Shown here: positions 54,401 through 63,400 of the stretch, one piece after another | How positions within the stretch are numbered: the first letter of the stretch is position 1 | Layout: each line of letters opens with the position of its first letter | Assembly (NCBI GenBank): GCA_024349245.1 | Contig: JALDNG010000001.1 | Location: 694,001-758,000 of the forward strand | DNA from: Neodontobutis hainanensis | Taxonomy: Eukaryota; Chordata; Actinopteri; Gobiiformes; Odontobutidae | Direction: 5' to 3' | Length of the DNA: 64,000 nt | The notes under the pieces: model-generated | What the model saw: only the letters and a program-made list of their open reading frames with translations | The model's database searches: none | What the model was told of the DNA's origin: nothing | Program-made: the position numbers and the translations under genes

Positions 54401-57400
54401 AAAAAACTTTAAAGGTGCAGTGTGTATGGTTAAAGGGGCAGTACAGAAGATTTATAAATGGGTCCAAATGTAAACAGAGGGCATGCAAAGACTGTGAAAA
54501 CAATGTCATTTTGGATAGTTTCATAAATTATGCAATTCTTTAAAATTCAGAGACGTCGGTTTAGCTAATATTGTTAGCTAGTGTATACACATAAACTGAA
54601 GATAGCTTAAGTTGCCACTGAAAGAATGGGATTTTTTTTTCTTTTACAGCCATCGACCTCTTTCCTCCATCCGTGTCCTGCCTGCCCCTGACTATATGTG
54701 TGTCTTCTCATTTTTGCAGATCATCACTATTACATTTCGCTAAAGCGGACGTCTCACGCGCTTGCCTCAGAATCACCTGTCATTCTGCACCTGAAATTTA
54801 TCAGTCCTGTCTGCCTATTTATCTGTCCTCCTGTCTTTCCATGCTTCTTTTTTCACACACAGCACTTTTCTCTGTAAATGAAAAATGTAAATAAAGTTTG
54901 AAGGCAGTGTGTGCCTCCTAATTACACAGTTTTTACAGACTTATCTACAATATTAGCTTGGGCTTTCATTAGACAGTGTATTTATAAAAATGTCTCTGTT
55001 GAGTGTTTTTTATTTGGTGTTATACATCCACATAGCTCCCTGTGCTCCCCCCACCCCACACCCCTGTTGAACGCAGCCAGTAGTCAATGATGGTTGGTTT
55101 TTATCCAATAGGAAATTGGCTCTGAGTTCGAGACGAAGGAGGAGGAGCTTAAGGAGTTGCAGGGCTTAGCCAATCAGCTGTCAGAGGCTGGAGCTGCGAA
55201 TCTAGTGGAGCCCTGCCAACTCAAGCTCAACAAGCGCTGGGTTGAGGTGGAGGGCAAGTTCATACCCATCAAAAGACATTGTGTGAGTTTCATTAGGCCT
55301 GACTTCTTTATGTTCTAACAGAAAGTATACTAACTGAGTGCAGCATGATTTAACCTAAAAAGGACTGTTCAGGTCCAAACAAATATTTTTCTAACTTCCA
55401 ATAAAAGCACTTTACACACAAAAATAGTAGCCCTTTAGATAAGGTTTAAAATTACAGTTTAGGTAGGTGAAAAAGTTGAGGCCCCCTCTTTCAGCTGTTT
55501 TTTTTTTCATAAACTACACTTAAACATTGTCTAATAGTAGCATGTCCTAGTATGAAAAAATTATTTAATTGGTAGTACGTAAGAGCTAAAAAAGTGCAAG
55601 GCTAGAGCCACATGCTAAAAATGACATATTCCTCACCATATGCCAGTTTTCTGACATTTGAAAGTACTGAGGATGATTGCTAGGAAAAAAAAAGAGGAAT
55701 TCTGAGATTAAAGAAAAAATACTTTTTTATCTTTATCTTTTTTATATAATCTTTTTTATATAATCTATTTTTATTGTTTTGATTTACACAGTATCTCTAA
55801 TCTTCTTCCATTTAAAGGACTCAGGGTTGAAAAAAAGTTCTCTATATTACACACTAAGCCCAGACTTTCTTACTCTGGTCTGCTTCGCCACATCATGGAT
55901 AAACAGTACAAGTGACTGTTAGAGACACACTGGGACCACATCATGACAAGAAAAGGTTATTTCAAGTAGCCCAATAAACTAAAAAAAGAACTTTGTGACA
56001 GGTTCAGTGTTTTAATAACTTTAGTAGAAGTAGAAGACAATAGTACAGAGAACCCCCGCCCCCCCAAAAAAACAAAAACAATTCAGGGTTTCTTTTTTTG
56101 GTTTTTATTTGCTGCATTTTCATTGCCATGTTCTGCACATGTTATGCACTCTTTTTCACTTTTTCTCGACTTCATTGGTTGCTGTGTTTCTCTTACATGC
56201 ATTCCCCCGACCAATCACATTAAACCTCGACAGTTTCCTGTAACCAAAGATGTACGTACTGGATAGAGTACATTTAACGAGGACTAAATACACATCTAAA
56301 CTGTCAGATTCCGCATATGTATTTTTAATGGGTATCGAGAGAACGCATGAGCACATAATTTGTGTCATTTTCATTGATGTGGAGAGGCCATGCTTCAGGG
56401 ACGATGGTTTAACATGAACCTGGATTGTGTCCAGGCTTTTCAAGTGTTCCAACACTTCAGCGCTCTGCTCGAGGACCGTTGAAGAGTTATTAATTAGAGG
56501 AAAAGTGGCAGGCTTCCATAAAGAATGTGAAAACGCCATTCAATTCAGTTGAGATGTAAGATACATTAATGTAATGTGCATATAACGATAAGTATAAATG
56601 TGTATTTAGTCCAGGTTGTCCACAGCTCAAAGTGGTAGATCATGAGAGTGAGAATGTTTTTTTAAGTCCTGTTCTTTACTGCCTTCAGGCCTTTTTGCTT
56701 TGCTTCCATTACTGCCACAAAATCAAATGTTAAATCTATTAAAATAAACCCCTTGCTATAAAGCGCTGACATCTTCTCCATTTATGTGACGATAATAAGG
56801 CTCTCAAGTCCTGGCAGCGGCTACATTAACAGTCAGTCTTGACAAAAGCGTTCAAAGTTGAGACTGAATGTCAGCGCTGACCGGCTGACCTCGCGGCTCG
56901 ATCTTATTTCCAGAGAAATGGCCGCGCGCTGAACTGGCTGGAGTTGTTTTAATTTGCCAGCTCACATTAATTAGCAGATGTTGAGCGCGTGTTGAGTCGA
57001 GGCTGGGTTCTCACTCTCATCTTCTAGGCCCGCTTGATGTGGAGTCATATACACCGTTCACAAGCACCACATCATTAACATCATGTCAAGCGTGTGTGTG
57101 TGTGTGTTTGGGGGGGTCTAATAGCCTTTCACTGTAGATGTCAGTCCCTCCAGGATTATGCATAGCTTAATGGGGATTGCCAGAATCAGAATTGACAGGG
57201 TTCAGTGACAGTTAACCACAATGTCTAATCATGACAAAGGGTAACAAAATATCTTATTGTGGAGGATAAAGAAGTAAAACAAAACTGCACTTATTCTGTA
57301 GAATGATGCAAAAGATGATCACCACTCTGACGTAGCATCTTATAACCTTCACGGATTAGAAAGTATTTTGATAAATGTACAAGTCCTTTATAACCAATTT

Positions 57401-60400
57401 ATGTAAAGATTTGTTTTTTTTTTTTATTAACTGTATGTTCAAATAATAGTGTCAAGAGATAGTTTCATTTTTGTCTGTTGGTCATGTCTCTGAAAAGCTT
57501 GAATCCACAGATACTAGAAAATTATTTTTTGTAGAGACTAGAAAAATAATTTAAATGACTGAACACAATAAATGTCAGCACCATATGCAGTGTTGAGCAC
57601 ACTTTCCATGAACATTTAAAAATAAATGTATTTAATATGTATGCATGTCCATTCATATGTCAGATATGAAAAAAGTTGTTGGTGGTGACTTCCTGTAGCT
57701 GTTCGGGTCCAGGACCAGTTTCTTTTTGTCAGAGACACAAAGCAAAATATTTGAGTCCAGACCTACACAAGTCTGTTCTACAATTGTACCTTGGTTGTCC
57801 CACTTAAGAGGCACAATACAGTAAGACAAAACAGGGTTTCTATTTGCAATCAGACCTGGACATCTCCGCTTTTGATCTCCTGAAAAGTCACATCTTCAAC
57901 AAATTTACCTTTGATTTTGACTGCAGTAGAGCTCTGATTGGCTGAAAGCTACTCACTCAAAAACATTCCTTCGATGTAAACAAAGAGTAAAATGTGAAAT
58001 TACAGCCAACAAAATGTGCATTTACAGAAACATTTACATTGTTTCACTTGCCATGGTTGTTGAAAAAAAAGGATTTCCGTCTTGTTAAGATTAACTTTTT
58101 GTAAATGTTTTGCATATTGTATCTTTAAAGTACAGCTTGAAGTCAGCTCCAGCACAAAAATCAGAAACAAAAAACTGTAGTAGTATAAATATTGTTCCAC
58201 TAATCCTGGAGGGACTGATGACTGACTGAGTATGACTGCTTTAAAGCTCTCTAATACTGGGTTGCTGTTTATCAAGGCATTGATGTGCCACACGGATCAT
58301 GATTTGTGCGACTATAGAGGGTCTCCTTAACCTACTGAAACCCAGTATGACAGGGCTATTTATTTAGCCTTAATTAAAAAGTGTCATCTAACGAGAGAAA
58401 ACCTTGTTATGCACGAGGCAAAACAGGAATAACAACGAGGTACAATGAGCGGTGTTAATTTTGCAGTATGTATGCTAGAAGCAGCTTCATTTGCACTCCT
58501 CAAATCAAATGTTTAGAATAAAATGTATCAGCCTGGGACTTCATTAGTAATGTAAAATGATGAATCTGTAATTTAGCAAAAATCATAAATCCTAAAATAA
58601 GATTCACTTTGTCATACGTTTTGTAATTTCAAGAGCTCCTATTGTGCTTTTCAATGTTGCAGTTACAAAGTGAAGTAATACAGTAACATAATGGGCATCA
58701 ACTGCACATATAAAAAGAACCAGAAGAGTTTAGAGTCTTCAAAAAGTATTCATCTACAACAAACAATATGATAGAGCAAAATAAAGCAGGGGCCCTTTAA
58801 GAGCCAAAATGAAATCCCAGATTGATAGTACTAATGCAAATGTACGTTTCACAAGAATTCACTTCTCTCTTCCACTTGTATTTGCTGGTGCCTACGCCTT
58901 CCTGTGGGTACGCTTGTGTACTCTGTGTATGTGACGTGTGGGTGCGCAGGAGTACCTTACAGAGCTGCAGGCGCTGCTGCGTTTGGTGTCAGAGACGGAC
59001 TTCAAGCTGAACTCTCCTGAATACTGGCCTGCAGCTTTTTATAACCTGCCTCAGCAAGAGCACTGCCTTAAGGTCAGCCACACACTTTCCATCCTAATGC
59101 CACAGATTCATGTCTGGACTGTTTACGAGTTAATGCTCTCAACCCAAATCTTGATCCGCAGGAGGTGAAGGGGAGCATCGACAAGCTGCAGGGCCCAGTC
59201 GAGGGAGCGCTGGCCAAGAAGGAAGAGATGATGCAAGGGGCGCGGCCAATGGAAGGTCAGAGGATTTATGAAACTGCCGGCCTCCTAAGCAACAACTGGG
59301 ACAAACTCAACAAGCTTTATCAGGACAGACTCAAGTAAGATGTCTATGACTGTGAACTTTGTCTGTGCTATTCGACCTACACAAATACACAATAAACCAG
59401 CAGTTTTTGTAGTTTGCATTACATTTTATCATTAACAAGTCAGTAAAGAGTTGTAGTAGTTGTTCATTTACCTTAAACAAGTAACTAATAAACTAATAAA
59501 GCTAATAAATAAAGCTTAGCTAATCCAAGTTAAAAAACATTTGGGTGTAGAGTTCAAAACATCTTGACTACCAGCTAGTTTTTGCCTGGCTTGCTTTTGC
59601 TTAAAAATACTTGACCACAGAACTGCTAGCTTGCTAAGTTTTCTCTTCTGATTGGTTGAAGTGGGTTTGGGATACCAGAAAATACTGTATATCCCCTCTT
59701 TTGCAAAACCAAGGGACCAGAAAACTCTATAACTGTAATGTTTTTTTTTTAATATGTAGCTATTTATCTGGGTTTTTTTTTTTCAAAAATATTTTGCCTA
59801 CTTCTTCTTTAATGACATACAAGCACACATTATTGTGGTTTACAGATACATCTTACTCCCCTAATTGAGACCTAAGCTAATGCTACAGTAATGCAGTAGA
59901 AACTTAACAAAACGTAAAGTTTCTTCACATTAATTCTTGGCTACCGTAGTGAACTTATGTATAATTTTCTTTGTCTTTGTGTGCAGGCGTTGGCAGGATT
60001 GTAACTCCAAGTGGCAAAAGTTTGTGGCGGAACATAAGGCGCTGGGGGAATGGCTGAATGACGCTGAGGGCACTTTGCAACTGGCCGAGACCGACCCAGC
60101 AGCACACAGACAGAACCTCAGGGTAAAAGAGAAACAAAATGTACTCTATCACACATAACAGAGACATATATTTTTGCAGAAATATATAGGCTGGACTAAA
60201 GTCTTGTGGGTGAATAATGTAAGGCTAATGTTGTGGTTGGATGATCTGTCTATAGCTTAAAAAACATGGCTTCAACAGAAATGTAAAAAAAAAAGTCTTG
60301 TCCCAAATATAGTCCATATGATTCACGCTTCAGCTTCAGAGTCAACTCATGCTGCTGAAGTGCCCTAAAAGTATATAACTTTAGAACATCCTCTGTCAGC

Positions 60401-63400
60401 AATCTGGTGTTTCTATATCCTCCAAATATGTTAGAGGATAATCTGTGTTACATAAAAAATGATTTGAGTATAGGTATGACATATCCTGACATGAGTCAGA
60501 AGTGAGAAGTGGTGGTTACAATTAATTATTTCTACATAGTGGAGGTTGCACCCAGTAAATGGGTAGGACTGGTGAGACTAGAAAAAATATTTTGAGATTT
60601 TTACTTGAGATCACTCGTCAACAACTGATCCTGTTTGTACTATTCGTGGTGTGGTCGTAGCTTTAGTCAGCGCTCGCATGCTGACACAGATGGCAGTTGT
60701 CAAAAGGAGAGAGCAGTGAGTGTCTGACTCGGTGCAGCTTCTTTTTTAGGCCTTATGTAACAACATTATGTCATCCAATTTGACATTTCTACGTTAGCCA
60801 AAAAAGGAAATTGTGGGATTAGAACAAAACAAATTCCTAGTATTAGCATAGAACAGAATGCTTTCCATTTGACTTGCTGTAATTGATAGATACACTTCAC
60901 CTTGCATATGAATTAGTGTGTGTGTGCTTGTGTGTGTGTGCATCATCAGACATGTCCAGGCCACTTTGGGCTGCTGTGATCAGCTCTCAGTGTCCACCTG
61001 CGCAGACAGTGTCCAAGTGCCACTCATGGGCCATCCTGTGTGTGTTTGAGACGAAAGAGAGAGATACAAAAAGAGGGGCTGTTTGTGCAAAGCCAGGGAA
61101 CCATCTGGTTCCTCAAATAACAAGCTGCTACCTGAACCGCACCCAGTCCTAATCCCCCAGTGAACAGACACTCAAACCTGCAGTATGGGCTGTACTGATA
61201 CACTTAATTTAACATAGATCTTTTACTCGCAATACTGTATTTGCACAATAAAGTCAAAAAGACCAAACAGAGATTGTATTAATAAATCACCTCCAACAAA
61301 GTAATTCACCCACTGTGTGAATATATGTTTTTCCCCAGGATTTGACAGAGGCCATACCACTGCAGGAAGCAGTGCTGGGCCGAGTGAACTCTGCTGGAGA
61401 GGACATCAGCCAGTTGAGCACACCAGACGATGCCTTGAAGCTCCTAACGCAGCTTAAATTACTCAACAGTCGCTGGGCTTATGTATGCCAGCAGCTCAAC
61501 GAGCGCAAGAGGAGGTGTGTGTGGCTCCAAGCCTTTTAAACTAACTTTTACATGTAAACATTTAGGTAGACCTACAATAAACTGAACTATGGCCAATAAT
61601 GGTTTGGCAGCATGGTGGTTAGCACTCAGGCCTCACAGCAAGAAGGTTCTGGGTTCAATCCGAGTGGTTTCTGCGTAGGTTACATCCGGGTTCTCCAGTT
61701 TCCCTTACCACTAAAGACATGTTTAGGCCAAAGTGGTTCTATGGAGATTTGTAATCTCAGTGGGACTTTCCGTAAAAAAATAATAAAGGTTAAAACTTAG
61801 ATTGGCTTAGGTAAAAGTCCCTTGAGAACCCAGTAAATTTATTAGATATTTTTACAGGCATTATTGCTTAATTGATTGCTGTATATATGCTTATTTTATA
61901 GTAAAAACATCCCTTTCATATATGTTCATAGTGCTTTCTGAACTGCCAATTATTTTCTGTAAATTGTTGCTGCAGGTCGGCAGAAGCCAGGACAGCAGCT
62001 GCTGACCTGCAGCAGGACATGAGCTCAATGCTAGGCTGGCTGGACCAGACCGAGGGCGTGCTGGCCATCCCTCTGGAGCCTGCAGAGCCGCAGCACATCA
62101 GAGATACTCTGGGCAAAGTGCAGGTAGAATCCCACCAGCTCACATTCAGAACATGTCAGTGCAATGAGCATACCCATCCGTTATGTTTGTTTGTGCAAGT
62201 GTGGAAATGTATGTAATTGAATTGAGCTGCTATCACAGTGGAAATGAGACGTGCTCATGTGTTTGTATTAGTTCTTTTAATTTAATCGGGAGGATATTAT
62301 GGATTCAAATGAGATGCTGTAATGTTTCTTTCTGAAATTCAACCCTGAAAGTGCATTACTTGTTAGTGTGCACGAGTGAACTTATTTAATTTAATGGAAC
62401 GAGCTTGTGTCCTACTTCTAGAGGCTGTGATTACTCCTTATTAAATTTCACTGTTATGACTTGGCTTGTTTGTTGTGTGTGCCAAGGCTCGAGTGGAGGA
62501 GCTTCCTGTTAAAAAGGGAACGATGGACGACATAAACTCAAGGCACAAACAGATAATGCTTCCTGTGGACAAGCAAAAGGATATCAGGATTATCAACAAC
62601 CGCTGGGCGCAGGTCAGAAGAACTACAAAACCGCCTTTTACTACATCCAGTTTGCATCGGCATGTCCTAATTATGAGCAGGCAGTCACATGGCTTGAAAA
62701 CTCTATTAGGTGTCCAAGGCTTTGCCAGAACGCCAGTTGGAGATCGAGGGTCTGCTGAAAGACCTGGAGAGGCTGCAAGCTCAGCTGGGCGACCTGTCGG
62801 CATGGGCATCCAGCAGAAGAACCAAACTGGAGCAGAGCCCTGAGGAGCCACCCCCAAGGGTAAATCTCCCACAACACGCCAGTATCATTAGCATTTCCTA
62901 TAAACTCAAACTAGACCACTAATACTGACTCTTACGTAGAAGCTGTAGTTGGTTTATTTCCGTGTTTTCTTGCTGTTTGCATTTAAAGCTCATTGAGGAG
63001 GTTCAAGCCAAGCAGCCAGAAGTGGAGTTTGTTTTAGAAAAAGCTGATCGACTGTATAAGGATATTCCTACCAGCCAAGCAGACAAGGTGACAACAAAAC
63101 AATCCAACGCAATAGCCATCTCGACAGTTTAGGCGAGAATACTTTATATTTACTCTAATTATAAAGCATTCCTCTGGGGAAAAAAAACATACACACTTTC
63201 ATCTTGCTTCAAACAATTCTTCAAATCTATATTATGTACTTTATGATATATTTCAGAAAACATTACAATTATTGAATATCAAAGGAAAAAAAACATAGAC
63301 TTTCAAAGTCATTTTTACTTCAAAATGAAAGCCTTTTGACTGCATTTGATCTCATTGTGTTTGATGTGTGGGCGACAGGTGAAGTACAACAAGCTAAGAG

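Noticed and set aside
54661..54770. Possible exon after a pyrimidine tract and AG at 54719
   Set aside because: The following sequence has early stops in the needed frame, and exon 40 to 41 already joins perfectly to match the human protein.
55283..58949. A hidden exon carrying the repeat 15/16 linker
   Set aside because: No stretch with acceptor, phase 0-0 length and a VREE/SYVPS-like translation could be found by eye. It remains open until transcripts are checked.
61606..61665. tRNA gene on the plus strand
   Set aside because: Only the promoter-like boxes are preserved; it is the head of a dispersed SINE.
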